Source: Hygrocybe punicea (Eukaryota > Basidiomycota > Agaricomycetes > Agaricales > Hygrophoraceae). From it: DNA of 64,000 bases. The notes beneath the pieces are model-generated. The model ran no database searches, was not told where the DNA came from, and saw only the letters and a program-made list of their open reading frames with translations. Position 1 is the first letter of the stretch. Each line of letters begins with the position of its first letter. Where the stretch lies: the NCBI GenBank assembly GCA_963556145.1, contig OY744464.1, positions 6,361,508 to 6,425,507 of the forward strand. The letters are read 5' to 3'. Positions 31,922-43,741 of this stretch are shown one piece after another. The position numbers and the translations under genes are program-made.

Positions 31922-32565
31922 TACATGTGCATGTACATGGAGATACGCAAAACGAAAAAGAAACACCTGAAAACCTTGTGAAATGTGGCCATACATGTTT
32001 GTGAGGTATGGGAGGCAGCAGAGGGGTTATCCAAGTGAAGTTGAAGTCAGCAAACAGGCTGGAAACCTAAATTGGATATTTGGTAATGGCTAATAACGGC
32101 TAGCCGTGGCTAAGCTGAGGTTTAACCATTAGCTGAGTGAACAGCTTGGCTCAGCTAATTATCGGTCTGGCTCCAATGGCTAATGGTTCCAGACCGAGCT
32201 GTGGCAACACTATTGGAGTATTTTGAGCATATCTAGCTCAATACTTGACCGTTTTGGATGATCCGGGGCTTAAAATGACGGGTAAAACCTGCGGGTATTG
32301 TACCCATGGGTACAACGGGTGCGGGTATGGGTACAGCGAAAAATACCTGGGGGTTACCTGTGCAATACACTAAGTGTGATAACACATTATCATGGGTGCT
32401 GCAGGGTGCATAATGGTTCTTCAGGATGCTGCACCATGCATATCAATTATTCACTGTGCAGCATGATGCATCAGCATGAAAAGAAATGTGTCAGGGTGCA
32501 TCAGGGTGATTGGACATGCTTAGCCTTAGTTTTGTCCAGTGGAAACCCTCATAAAAAGTGCACGT

Positions 32566-33138
32566 TGTAGAGGCTCTGGATCGTGTGGATCCATTTCCCC
32601 TTCATATCCCACTCCGTTCCCATCCATTCCCATTCCCGTATCGTCAATTCCATTCAATTCCGCTCATTTCCATCGATTCCGCTCCAGATTCCACCTCCGG
32701 ATTCATTCCTACACGCACTGCAATGTCCCTAACGACCCAGAATCAGTATGTTTCTAGTTATATATCATGTATCTTCGTTTCCCATCTCCTTGTACATAGC
32801 ACCATTCCTCCACTCCACTACCCCTATCACTTACAGCCTTTGCTTGTAGTACATGGTTACTACAGCACAGGATCCCTCACAGTAGTATAAAAGTAGCACA
32901 CTTATACTACAAACCATATAGAACCATATAGAAAATACCGACACCCACGCTTTAGTTCTATTTCTGAGTCCACTCTTTGTATCGTCCACACCGCTCATAG
33001 TCCTTTCCCATACTCTCCCTCTGAGTCCAGAACCCCTGGATTCAGGTTGGATTGACTAGACCTCCAAAAGAAACTAAATTCCTCTGATCACTTCTTAGCT
33101 GATCACCACTTTCCGTAGATTCCCATTCCAGGTCTACA
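32566..33138 (+). repeat. LTR copy a of a second LTR family
   Basis: It begins TGTAGAGGCTCTGGATCGTG and ends CCAGGTCTACA, with TAGTATAAAAGTAGC at about 32882 as a TATA box. It matches 33365-34229 except for about 300 bp missing in its 3' half. It is directly followed by ACCAAACTCGCCATCGCAAC. Confidence 0.75.
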
Positions 33139-33149
33139 ACCAAACTCGC

Positions 33150-33350
33150 CATCGCAACGTGGAACGTCATAGCGATAGAGGCCATTTGACTTCTTGGCAA
33201 TTGCTATCATCTTGCCATTCAGGGCTCAGATTTTGCAGCTGTTATTGCCAAAATGCGCAGAGAAATTGGCATTGTCGAGGTGGCCAATTGAAATGAGGTT
33301 GAAAGCCATATCGGGGGCATGTGAAGCATCTAGGCAATGGCACAGGTATG
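33150..33350 (-). pseudogene. Ty1/copia protease-integrase junction fragment
   Basis: Minus-strand piece HAPDMAFNLISIGHLDNANF, then GNNSCKI, a stop, and LNGKMIAIAKKSNGLYRYDV. This is the segment between copia protease and the integrase zinc domain. It lies between the two LTR copies and ends exactly at their inner edges, so it may be what is left of a host copia element. Confidence 0.8.
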
Positions 33351-33364
33351 GGTAACCTGCACGG

Positions 33365-34229
33365 TGTAGAGGCTCCGGATCGTGTGGATCAGTTTCCCCT
33401 TCATATCTGACACCGTTCCTGTCCATTCCCATTCCTATATCATCAATTCCATTCGATTCCACTCCATATTCCGCCTCTGGAATCGTTCCTACTCACAATG
33501 CAATGTCCCTAACGACCCGGAATCAGTACGTATATAGTTGTATATCATATATCTTTGTTTCCCGTCTCCTAGTACATAGCACCATTCCTCCTATCCTCCA
33601 CTCCACTCGCCCCTATCACTTACAGCCTTCGCTTGTAGTACATGGTTACTACAGCACAGGATCCCTCATAGTAGTATAAAAGCAGCACATTTACACTACA
33701 AACCATATAGAAACACCGATACCCAGACACGCATATAGAAATACAGACATATGTCTTATCGTCCCACTTCAGTTCTATTTCTTAGTCCTCTCTTCATATC
33801 GTCTACACCTGCCTTCTGTTGAATTTACAACCTACATATCGGCTTATCCTATCCCAATATGGACAATTACATAATATTTCATTCATTACATTTTTCGTAC
33901 GATTCCTTACTCCTCAGTTGTTCCATCATTAACAACTGAGAAGTAAGTGCACACTATTCATTGCTACACACATTCATTAACACATTATCCAGTATCCATT
34001 CACTTAGGTAGAGAATAACAATCATTAACAACTGAGAATATCCATTCACTTAGAAATATCCCCGATTGGTTCTATAAACTCAACACCTTCGTCCTTTCCC
34101 CACACTCTCCCTCTGATTCCAGAACCCCTGGATTCGGGTTGGATTGACTAGACCTCTCTAAAGAAACTGATTCCTCTGATCACTTTCTAGCTGATCACCC
34201 TTTCTGTAGATTCCTCATCCAGGTCTACA
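33365..34229 (+). repeat. LTR copy b, 865 bp
   Basis: TGTAGAGGCTCCGGATCG to CAGGTCTACA, with TAGTATAAAAGCAGC at about 33672. It is followed by ACAGAACTCGCCGTCACAAC, nearly the same tract that follows copy a. Two copies each with the same 3' neighbour look like two 5' LTRs or duplicated solo LTRs rather than a normal 5'/3' pair. Confidence 0.75.
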
Positions 34230-34571
34230 ACAGAACTCGCCGTCACAACAGGTTGCGGGTACAGGTACAGGTTACCTTTTTGGACCCGAGAAAAACCTGT
34301 ACCCATGGGCATGGGTCTTCGCGGGTACTAGTAGTTGGGTCACTCCCAAGTACTTGCCAGTGTAAGTGTAATATACCTGTTTTCACACTTCTACTAGTGT
34401 ATTTCTCTATGCTAGGACTATGTACACTTGCCCAGTGAGCGTCGTCATTTGACGAGCGACTACAGAAGAAGTGCAAGATGGCCAGAATTTCCGAAAATAA
34501 ATAAGTGCGAAGCATTTTTCGGCTCTCTCTAAAGTTATCCCTCCCGGCATGGTCAATCGACACAGCCCCAG
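34230..34571. other. Transition from repeats to the gene island
   Basis: 34250-34400 repeats the GGGTACAGGTACAGG terminus type seen at 29515. No ORF of note. The sequence becomes CpG-rich from about 34430. Confidence 0.5.
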
Positions 34572-36077
34572 CTAATGGAGTGCTTGCCGAACCTCCAGAA
34601 CGAAACGGGCCGTCAGGACAGAATGCATAACGCGGACAAGTCTACATTTCACAAATGAGATGTATAGGGTGAGTGTTGTGAACAACGCAACGCACGGTGT
34701 AAGCATTAAAGCGAGGTCCTGCAGGTGCAAAATCATCAGTAAACAAAAGAGGGCCTCACAATAAACATACGGGTACGGCCAGGGTTATGATAACGTTGGA
34801 AGCCGAAATGGCTAGTCTTAAATGAGGTGTCGCTCTCTCGACGAATGACAATATCACACACCAAGGATGAAGACGTAAAAAAGTATCCCTAAAATGTTGT
34901 CACAACAACTCATTATTTAAGAACATTGAATTACTTACCGTCACCATAAACGATACGAAATAATGGCATCTGTTTTGAAAGGTTATCTGCAAAATTGTAA
35001 GTACAGCTGGGAAGCCAATGGACATGACCCACATCTCCGGATGCCTTTGACCAACAGCAGACCGAGCATAGCTAGACAACTGCAGTGAGAGAAAACCAAC
35101 ATACAATAAGGCATCACGATACCGATCTCAAACGCCATAAATAGCATCAACATTATAACCAACATGGTTGTGTTCTTGGTAGTGGAGCATCCAGTGATGC
35201 TAGATAATGGTGATAATGAAACTAAAGAACTTGAAAAGGTCAGCAGGTGCAGCAGCAAAAGAATTGACTGAGGAATTGACTGACAATGTACGGATTGAAG
35301 GAAATAATACATGGAAAACAGTATCGCGATCCAGATCGCGGCAAAGAGAATAGGCAGGCCAATCACGATCCTGCGGTCTTTCTCCCAAATAACCAATATT
35401 CTAATCATGAGGATAACTGTTGCTTCAGTGTTAATAACTAGGAATCTTTGTGACGAGATGTACCCAGCTCACTTTCTGATGTACCCAATCCAAGAACAAA
35501 TAGGGCTTGGAAGTGCGCTCAGCCAGTCTGGAGATGACTCGGTCAGGATCATGCAGACACGTACTGGCATCTACCCGAAATATGAGAAGGCAACCATCTT
35601 CAAATTTGGAACCATTCGTCGAAGAACTACCTGGGCGATTGTGCATTTATGAGATCCTGATTTGATCGAGGTAACGGAAAGTCCTCACCGCTCAAGAGGA
35701 ATGCAATTTCTATGAAGGGCATGTACCTCGTTAGGAGGAATAAGATGTTGACAATCGATGGCCAGCGACTATTCCAGATAAACGAAACCTCCTGGGCTAG
35801 GGTCAAGCAGTAATCATATACCTACGTGGGGTTGAGAGAGCTGTAAGGGGCATAGAGAGGATAATACCAATATCACGATACTAATAACTGTATGGTACTC
35901 GACTCAGTCGGACGTTCAGGATATACGATTACAATAAGGAAGGCTTACCATGGAAATACTGCAATCAACCAACCGGACATACATACATAGTAAGACATGC
36001 AAGCAACATAAGGATATATTACATACCTCTGTGAGGTAGTCATTCCAGAGAGCTCCGTTGAGAGTCAAGGCGGCCAT
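34572..36077 (-). CDS. DUF6533-type multi-pass membrane protein, paralogue 1
   Basis: A plasma- or endomembrane protein family of unknown function, strongly expanded in Agaricomycetes. Start ATG at 36077 (MAALTLNGALWNDYLTE), then an intron, a 10-nt exon (35949-35958), a 20-nt exon (35868-35887) and the DUF6533 exon (YDYCLTLAQEVSFIWNSRW; LTRYMPFIEI). Downstream exons encode a helix pair around IRILVIWEKDRRIVIGLPIL and further helices (TTMLVIMLMLFMAFEIGIVM), then a final RVMHSVLTARFVLEVRQALH and TAG at 34572. The middle exons were not fully joined. The tail is short as in paralogue 4 (48133), its mirror partner. About 6-7 transmembrane segments are expected. Confidence 0.75.
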
Positions 36078-37244
36078 ATAATTCCTCGCCTGGTTGGGCC
36101 ATCTAACCACTTTTCAGTGATCAGAAATGGCGGACAGCCTTCAAGTATTTGGCGACGGTTTTACCGTGACAGGCACGGCTTGATTGTTCTGGGCGCTTGA
36201 TCCGATGGGCTCTTTCATTATGATCTTGGTGCGAACAACCTAAAGTGGACAGGGCGTCATCAGCACAAATCCTGTTGGGTTTCTTGTCGCGAAGGTGCTC
36301 ACTCTAGTGCTCTTCCGAGCCGACACCAGGCCTGGCTCCCATCGGCATCTACGTAAATCAGACACATTGAGTGCTATCGAGAGTGTCGAGAGTGTCAAGA
36401 GCAAGCTTCTACTGTGCCTTCTACACGTTCTCAGATCTCAGCGCTGCGGTCGTGATGGTTATCACAGCGCCCGAATGGTAAATGCAATAAATACCGTACT
36501 GCGACAAGCAGCGAGTGACTCCGAGTTGAAGGTGCGAGTTCACGCGTTCACGAGTTCGAATTCACAACAGTTGGCGCTCCCACTTTCACTTTGGATCATG
36601 CGACGTTCAACGCGGCAAGCTGTCCATTCACATAATTCGGACTCATTTTCAACTTTGTTTTCATATGCAGGCATATGACTTCCACAGGCCGAGGGTTTCC
36701 TGGGACCGGAGTCTGTGCTTGCCAACACACGCACAACCCTCCTCGACGATATGTTGGCACAGATCAACGAAGCTGATAGTACAAAGGCAGCAAAAATATT
36801 TGTTTTGTCCAATGTGGCAAGGACTGCAATTGCATACACCATTTCTACTGCTTCCAGAAGTATTCTTTGCTTCATCATTCTTTTTCGATAGAGACAGAAG
36901 TCGGCCTTAGAAGCTCTTCAGCGCTTTAGCGCGATCGTATGTGGTCTCGCTGGATTTTAGCAAGGATCTTGCGGCGCACATCATTCCCGAAAACGATCGC
37001 AGTCTTGCATCTGCACCGCAGTCTCCCCAGTTTTTCCGAGCATAAACCACAGGCAGTGCTTGTTCCTTTATTGCCTTTTGTGACTGTCGAGCAGTGCTAG
37101 TTTTGCCATCTGGCGAACGCATGGCAGTCAAAACCCAAGCGGTGAAGGACCAAGCAGGTTGTAAACACTGATGGTTAGTGATGAGATTTACGATAAAGGT
37201 CCAGGTAAACTAACATAGGTAGCTACGTTCAACTTCAATTATTA
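36078..37244. other. Intergenic region between DUF6533 paralogues 1 and 2
   Basis: CpG-rich, with several short open frames on both strands (minus 36540-36878, minus 36907-37131), none recognised or supported by splice signals. It contains the promoter of paralogue 1 and the terminator of paralogue 2. It is about 700 bp longer than the mirror region 47675-48132. Confidence 0.5.
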
Positions 37245-38834
37245 TTATACATCGTCCAAACTGCTATTGTTGGGTCTGGCAAAAGATAACCCTCCCGTTG
37301 ACAGGTCAGTCGATATGGCTTCTTCTTGATGGTCGCCAGGCTGATGTAGCACTTGCCGAATCTCCAGAACCAAACGGGCCGTTAGGACAGAATGCATAAT
37401 GCGGACGAATCTTTATTTTACAATGAGATATGCGGAATGAATATTGTAAGCAACTCACGGTGAAAGCAACAAGGCAATTTCCTGCAGTTGTAAATTACCG
37501 TCAATGGGGAAAAAAGGGTGAACGGCAAACGTACGGGTAAGGTAAGGATGGCGATAAGATTAGAAGTCGAAATGACTAGTCTAAATTTAGGTGCCGTGTA
37601 TCAGTGAATAAATAGACCACACACACCAACAATGTAGATGTAGAAAAGTATCCCTGCAACTATTGTCACATTGACCTAATCAGAATATTGAATTACTTAC
37701 CGTCACGATAAACGATACGAAATAGTGGCATTTGGTGTGAAAGGTTATCTGCTTCATACTGTAAGTATATGTAGGGAGCCAATAGACGTGACCCACATCG
37801 CCGGATGCCTTTGACCAATAGCAGACCGAGCATAACTTGTAACCATACGGTGAGAGAATGCTCGACAAACGATGGGGTAACACTATACCGATCTCAAACG
37901 TCATGAACAGCACCCAGACAATGATCAACATAGTCGTGTTGCTAGTACTATGGCATCTTGAAACGCCAGGTATCGGTGCCGATGCCACGAAGGGAACTGT
38001 AAAAAATCAGTAAGTGTACTTGAAGCCCAGAAATCAATATGAATTTACTGACAATGCAAGGACTGAAGGAAAAAATGCAGGAAAACAAATGACGCGATCC
38101 ACATCGCGGCAAAGAAAATAGGGAGGCCAATCACGAGTCTGCGGTCTTTCTCCCAAATAACCAATATTCTGATCACGAGGATAACTGTCATTCCAGTGTC
38201 AATAACCAAGAAACTTGTGACGTCCCAATGTGCGTCGCTCACTCTCTGATATACCCAGTCCAACGGCAAACAGGGCTGAAAGTGTAATACGTTAGTCTGG
38301 ATACTACTCAATTGGATCGTGCAAATACATACATGAATCCACCTTATATATAAACAAGCAAGCATCTTCAAATGTAGGGTGCGAGAAATGCTCTAAGCAA
38401 TTGTGCATCCATGAGATCCTGATTTAATAGAAGTAAAAGAAAAGTCCTCACGAAACAGAATGAAGACAATATCTACGAAGGGCATGTACCTCGTTAAGAG
38501 GTATAAGATATTGACAGTCGACGGCCAGCGACTATTCCAGACGAAAAAAACCTCCTGGGCAAAGGTCAACCAATAATCATATACCTGCGCGGGGATGGGA
38601 GTGCTGTCCGAGTCAGAGGAAGTAAGAGAATAGTACCAATATCGTGACAGCAATAGCTGTGTGGTTCTCGGGGATCAGGAAGATATCGCATTCTGATAAT
38701 AACTAAAAAACTGACCCTGAATGTACTGTAACAAACCAACCAGAAATAAGTCCACGTCCTGGAATAAAGAAAACAAACAAATGATATACCCCTCCGAGAT
38801 GGATATTCCAGAGAGCCGCTTCGCTGAGCGACAT
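37245..38834 (-). CDS. DUF6533-type multi-pass membrane protein, paralogue 2
   Basis: Start ATG at 38834 (MSLSEAALWNIHLGG). Exon 2 is the 10 nt TACATTCAGG and exon 3 the 20 nt CTATTGCTGTCACGATATTG. Exon 4 reads VYDYWLTFAQEVFFVWNSRW and continues ILYLLTRYMPFVDIVFILF. Later exons give FLVIDTGMTVILVIRILVIW with EKDRRLVIGLPIFFAAMW, TTMLIIVWVLFMTFEIGIVL and CHYFVSFIVTVSNSIF. The C-terminus is RIMHSVLTARLVLEIRQVLH followed by a Ser-rich tail ending SFARPNNSSLDDV, TAA at 37245. Tail and layout pair it with paralogue 3 (46085). Function unknown. Confidence 0.75.
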
Positions 38835-40879
38835 TAGGGCGACCAACGAAATGGTGGAGGGATTGAAATCAAACACACACACTGGCTTCCTCGGTTAGTA
38901 TTGCCGGGGTTCCTTATAGTCGAAACCCGCTGATCAGCTAAACATAGCTCAAGGTGGACAGCTTTGACAACGAAAGTGTTGGTTGTTCTGGCGCTGATTG
39001 ATCGCTTGACATTTCCCGTTTAGTATCCCCGGGCTTGGTGCGGTCAATCTGAGCCGACACTCTTCGAGACCTACGTACGTAGGCATCAGCAAACATATTC
39101 TTCGCTGGTTTGATAAGTGTTAAGTACTATATCATCTTTAATAAACCAGCATCGGCACAGGCCGATCGTTTCTGCACATGCCAAATCGGGAACGTCATAA
39201 TCACCCAGAGATATACACAAGACGGAGTCAACAACGAGTATTACCTCGCCAAGCACATCAAAAATATTTCAGGTTTAAGTACAAGGGCAAACCCACGTCA
39301 ATGCGCCCGGGACATCCCACTTATGCCTATGGCACCCGCGCCAAGGTCTTCAATACGCACGCCAAACCGGCACAAAGCCTGGTCCCGAAGTCGATATTCA
39401 TGTTGGGACCTGTGTTTACACTCGAGATGGGGTGCTCGTTTGCCAGGCCAGCGGTCATAATTGTCGTTCCGCGCTATACGTATAACTCTCGTACGGTACG
39501 TGGTTTTGCGCCGTCGTTGCTTCGTCACCGTCGCCGTGTTTGAGTAGTCGCCATTACACATCCACCCTGTTGTTAATAATCTGGTTGATTGGACTTCGAG
39601 CCTGCCGGCGCAAAGAAGACGGTTCGTCGATCAATTTAGCGTACAGCTTGTACGAGCGTGGAGAGGGCGTCAAGCTCGCATGGATAGACAGGGTGATGGG
39701 AATGATGCAGGTATGGAATGTGGAACCGGGGACGTCGAGGGATTCAGTGCTTACGAGGTTCTGGGGAAGATAGTATCGATGCCGGTCAAGTACTATGTGT
39801 TGAAATGTTGGAAGACTGTTTTCTGTGGTTGCGCTTGTTTCCGAGACAGTCACCGGGGTTCCACAGGATACGAGGTGTCGTGCATATGAACGACCGGAGG
39901 CAGAGCAGGAGTGTTTGGCCTGGCTCGGCTGCCCGAGCCACGTGAGATATAAAAAGGAGTGAGAGTAGAGCACCACTCGAAACTTTCCACGTGTATTCCC
40001 GCTGCTACGTGATCAATATCTGCCCGATACCTCAACAGGACGTCGTCATACCGTTCTCGCCGGACGGGTTGAAACATTCCCCATGTGGTGAATTCCAACT
40101 TCTTATGAACAAATACATTCCGAGGGGACATACCAACAAGATCCTTCATCCCGAATCAAATTTCCAGATACACCTTCCCGTTGTCATCCGGTCGGGCATA
40201 GCTGCTCATGAAATTGATGAAACATTGGCCTTCTCGATGTCGTGGACGAAGGTCCTACCGTCACAAAAGATTAAATTTCAATGATAGTGTTCAAAGATAC
40301 ACAAATACCGTACTACCTGTTCTCCGTGATCCTTTGTCAGTCTCCATATATCTCTGCAGTATTCGCTTGCAGTTGTTCTCGTTCCACTTTAGCTGGAAAA
40401 AACTTTGCTCAACGACAAACAATAATAACCGTCGCTACAACTGGAGTGCTAGTCGCCAAGAGCAACAGTATTGAAGCCGTCCGAAGCCTTGCTTCAGTGA
40501 TAGACAACCCGTTACCGAGAAGGTGGTTGTGACAGTGAGACAAGGTTTACAGTAAAGCGTACTAGTAGCGCACAGCGACACCGTGACACCAAGGAAACAC
40601 GACGGTGGTCTTCGAGCGGGAGTCTCGGCAGACAGGTACGTCGCTACTCATCAGCTAGCTTGGATATCAGTGATTCGGTATGTACAAACAGAAAATCATA
40701 CCCGGCAAATCGGTCATGTAGAAATTCAGTAGAAATTCACTTTGGGACTCGCCGTCACGGTGAAGCTTGAAGCTTGAAGGTTTGATCGTGGGACTGCTCC
40801 TTCGCTTCGCAGTGACAGTGAGAACATCCGAGTCCGTGTTGCGTGCGAAAAAAACATTCTCTCACTGGAGCCTGATCCC
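38835..40879. other. Gene-sized region with unassigned short ORFs
   Basis: CpG-rich. Plus-strand open frames at 39178-39543 (basic, GRAKVFNTHAKPAQS-like) and minus 39554-39976 (RYYLPQNLVSTESLDVPG) overlap each other, and no domain is recognised. One or two real genes with introns could lie here, but I cannot choose a strand. The last 120 bp are the promoter of the secreted protein gene and resemble the region upstream of its mirror copy (shared GTTGCGTGCGA and GAGCCTGATCCCATGCA). Confidence 0.4.
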
Positions 40880-41441
40880 ATGCAATTAGTTGCTGCCATC
40901 TCGCTGTTTACCTTTGTTCTCTCCTTGTTACCAGCTCGCGCCCAAGCCCCGCCAAACGAGGATCCTTCGTGTGAATACGTTTGTCCAGGAGCGGATTTGA
41001 ACGATCAGCCATTAATCGTCTCGCTGAGCGAGTCTCTTCCCTACAACAGTCCTTACTCCATATTTGAATGCTTGTAAGCGTCCTCATCGAGATGCTTGTC
41101 TTTTCACCCGGCGCTGACGCTTTGTCCTGGCCGTAGTTATGTTAGTCCAGATGACAGAGCAGAAGGGAAATGCTATTACTACAAGGTGGGATTGAAGTCA
41201 TCCTCGGCGATGGTGGTAGAGCCTTATTATATGAACCTTTTCATTCCTTTTTTTTCACTAGACCAATGGCGAACATGCCTTAGCTTACCCTGGAAGCCCA
41301 TGTCCACCGATTGCGACCAAATCATGCTCCACTCCTGGGACGGCTGTAAACCAAGCACCCAAACCAGAGACTACACACCCAACTTGGATACTTCGCGGAA
41401 ACGACTTGCTGTACGTGAAATTGCATCCAAGACTCGAATGA
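40880..41441 (+). CDS. Small secreted protein, copy 1 (140 aa)
   Basis: Exons 40880-41073, 41137-41185 and 41262-41441 join in phase (introns GTAAGC..CCGTAG and GTGGGA..CACTAG), giving 140 residues. A signal peptide of about 23 residues (MQLVAAISLFTFVLSLLPAR, likely cut after AQA) precedes a Cys-containing mature part: CEYVC, FECF, GKCYYYK, SPCPP and a Cys near residue 105. The C-terminal third is Pro/Thr-rich. No family is recognised. Small, cysteine-containing and secreted is the profile of effector-like or cell-surface proteins, but this is inference. A mirror copy lies at 43742-44296. Confidence 0.75.
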
Positions 41442-42318
41442 TGGAAGGTTCTAGGTATGGAGCAGTTACTGCCAAGAAACCTCAAATTTGGTATTTACCC
41501 CATCGTTTGCCTCCTAGCCTTCCCGGTCGGTAATCTTGTTGGGTGCTCTGCCATACATATTTTGTTTCCAAAAATTTCGTCATTTCTTTTCACTTGGATT
41601 ACACGTCACGGAATGGACTTACGATACCGTGTTTTGCATCCTGCATTACTTATTTAATTCATAATTACCAGTCCAGACCAGTCCACCAAGGGTCGAAATA
41701 TCCTTCAAGACCAAGCGCCTCGGTATTTATTCGTCTTCCTTCACTCACTTTTGAGCATAGATCTCAATGAAGGAACCGTTTCAGAAGCCGTTGCTTCGCT
41801 CCTTCTGCAGCTGCATTCACCTCACTGGGCTTGTGGAATATTTGCAGCAAGCGATTCTCGATGCTGTGAGGTTGTTCTGGACTCATTCCTACCGGAGTAA
41901 TGTAAGAGACGAGTGAGAGCCCCACCACCTGCCTTCCTTTCTTGAACTAAAGGGTGTTTAGGTGCTGGCCTCCGACGTCAAGCTCGTGTTCGCAGCCAGA
42001 TCTCCATGAGCGAGCACGGTCAGGGGAACTCTCCACCGCTACACCCCCCGGCAAAGCGGCTCGTTATCTACACTAGCATACCAGTGGACCCATGCCCTCC
42101 TGATGCCCACCACCTGACACACCTACGCTACTTCTCACAACAGTCCAATGGCCTCTGGTTCAACGCTACGCCAAATACCGCCAACTTGGCGAACCGACGC
42201 CACTACAGTAAGCACACGATAATTCATGAAAAGGTCCGATTCCGTGAACATTCACTTCTACTTACTTCTACTCAAGTTGATCAAATGTGGTGAAGACTAA
42301 ATAATGTAGATTTCTATC
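41442..42318. other. Spacer at the left of the mirror centre
   Basis: A plus-strand ORF at 42006-42293 (MSEHGQGNSPPLHPPAKRL) has a normal ATG but no known domain and no supporting splice structure. It might be a short gene. No homology to the right arm is obvious here. Confidence 0.35.
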
Positions 42319-43323
42319 TTTCGTCTTCCTGCTCTCCTTCCGGCATCTCTGCTTCACAATCATCGGGATCCGGAATCCGAGGTGCAAGGAGCTGAGCTAC
42401 ATGTTCCTGCAACAACATTCCTGTGCCATACGACCAGTCAGAATGATACAATAAAAGTTGCAAGAAATGAACGGGACTGACCGATTGCAATTAATGCAGT
42501 ACCGTCCATGGCCTTGTACATGTCCCTTCTCAGTTCATTTTCGCTGTGATCCGTACCACTTTGCATTGAAGTTGAGGTGGTTGGACTCCACTCACGATCG
42601 CTCGCAGAGTCTTCGGGTCCTGTTGTGCATTCGTCTTGCAGAGTGGATGTTGGACTTAAGCCGTTGATTACATTCTGTCTTCGTAATCGCTGTCGTCGCC
42701 TCTCGATACGATGCTCTTTTGAGGCGTTGAACAGCTGTCCGCGTTCGCTGTAATAGCAGCTCGCAAAATGGTGGATACATTTCAGGAAGTCCTTGTGAGA
42801 CGCGAAACATCAGCGCAGTGATTGGCTTAGAAGCAGGAGAAAGGTGACTTGCTGAGGAAGGTGTTGGCAACAGGGGGATTGCAGGCTCATCCAGGAAGAA
42901 CCGTTCCGAACTTGAAGTCCGTTGGGGAACGTGGGGTTGTGCGTCGAGAAAACCAAGATCATCGTCGACCTTGCGCCGCTTTCTTGTTCTTCGAGCCTTC
43001 CGTACCTTCTCTCCTCCATCCACAAATTCTTCTATCTCTACGTGCCGTTGCTTCCCTTTATCCTTTCGTGTCGGCCCTTCATCAAGTCCAAAAGCCTCAC
43101 CCTCGACGTCTGAATTCTCTGTTGTCTGCTTTAGACGGGCAGCTCGCCTCTTCTTCACCCTCCAAGAACCACCCGCGTCCGTGGCCATCCAATTGCCCCT
43201 CGCGTCTCGTACGGCATTCCTAGTGTTCCTTGGTAGCAAACTCTGCTGTACGCGGGTCCCGTCTTTGTGCAGACGAAGACTAGCGAGATCGTAGACTGTG
43301 GTGGCCCGTCGGTTGTTTGACAT
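42319..43323 (-). CDS. Conserved-looking nuclear protein of unknown function
   Basis: The gene at the centre of the mirrored block, present once. Start ATG at 43323 (MSNNRRATTVYDLASLRLHK). The first 140 residues are basic, with NLS-like runs (RVKKRRAARLK, RRTRKRRKV) separated by acidic patches. A Pro/Ser segment and a segment with MYPPFCELLLQRT follow. Two 3' exons look real: one with ENELRRDMYKAMDGTALIAI and one starting MLLQEHVAQLLAPRIPDPDD and ending EGEQEDER, TAG at 42319-42321, with an intron GTCAGT..GGCACAG between. The join near 42600-42700 is uncertain because a second frame (ending GPEDSASD) also fits. I do not recognise the family. Confidence 0.6.
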
Positions 43324-43741
43324 GACAGGCGTAAATTCCAGCGAAAATAATCATAACGTCACGGTAAGAGGCAGGGTAAGCAAAATTGTTCTTATACATT
43401 ATTATTGCGATTTTCATAATTTTTAAAAATAAATATTAATTAGCAGCTGGTGCAGGCGTGCACACTTTAGACGATGTGTTGGTTTCGCAAGCACCATAAT
43501 CATTGACATTGGAATCTCTACATACGACGTACCGTGAAGGAGAATAAACTAGGCTTTAAAAATAAAAAATAAAAAATAAAAATAAAAAAGATCATTGACA
43601 TTGTCGAGATATCGGTGTGGCAGACGAGCCCAAAATGCCATGTAGGAATACAAAACCGAGAAAGCTAGGAGGTAAAATATGGGGGGTATTTTTAAATTTA
43701 AAACTTCATGGCGGAAACGGCCCCATACTTGGAATCTGCCA
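43324..43741. other. Spacer with A/T-rich short repeat
   Basis: Holds the promoter of the central gene and AT-rich runs (AATAAAAAATAAAAAATAA, 43560-43590). No ORF. Confidence 0.6.

Larger units (their letters stand above)
29649..32211. mobile_element. hAT-like element, 2.6 kb, with a captured Hsp70 fragment
   Basis: The ends AGTGTTGCCACGGCTTGG and, mirrored, AGTGTTGCCACAGCTCGG are flanked by ATTGGAGT at 29641-29648 and 32212-32219. Subterminal zones (29665-29770, 32085-32205) are full of GGCTAACCACGG/CCGTGGCTAGCC motifs. The interior holds an Hsp70 fragment, a small TA-flanked MITE and no transposase. Confidence 0.85.
27548..32563. mobile_element. Outer inverted-repeat element, about 5 kb, with nested insertions
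   Basis: GTGCACTTTTAT at 27548 is mirrored by ATAAAAAGTGCAC at 32551-32563, and TTCCACTGGACAAAA at 29052 by TTTTGTCCAGTGGAAA near 32531-32546. Further in, GGGTACAGG and CAAAACGATCAAGTATTGAG (29600) mirror 32240-32340. The palindromic repeat at 27549-29037 would then sit in the left arm and the hAT-like element 29649-32211 in the middle. Subterminal zones (29100-29460, 32380-32520) are rich in GATGCACCATGATGCAT motifs. No transposase and no clear target duplication. Confidence 0.5.

Noticed and set aside
39178..39976. Overlapping ORFs as a gene in the left arm
   Set aside because: Plus and minus frames overlap, neither has a recognised domain or clear splice sites, and the mirror arm has no counterpart.
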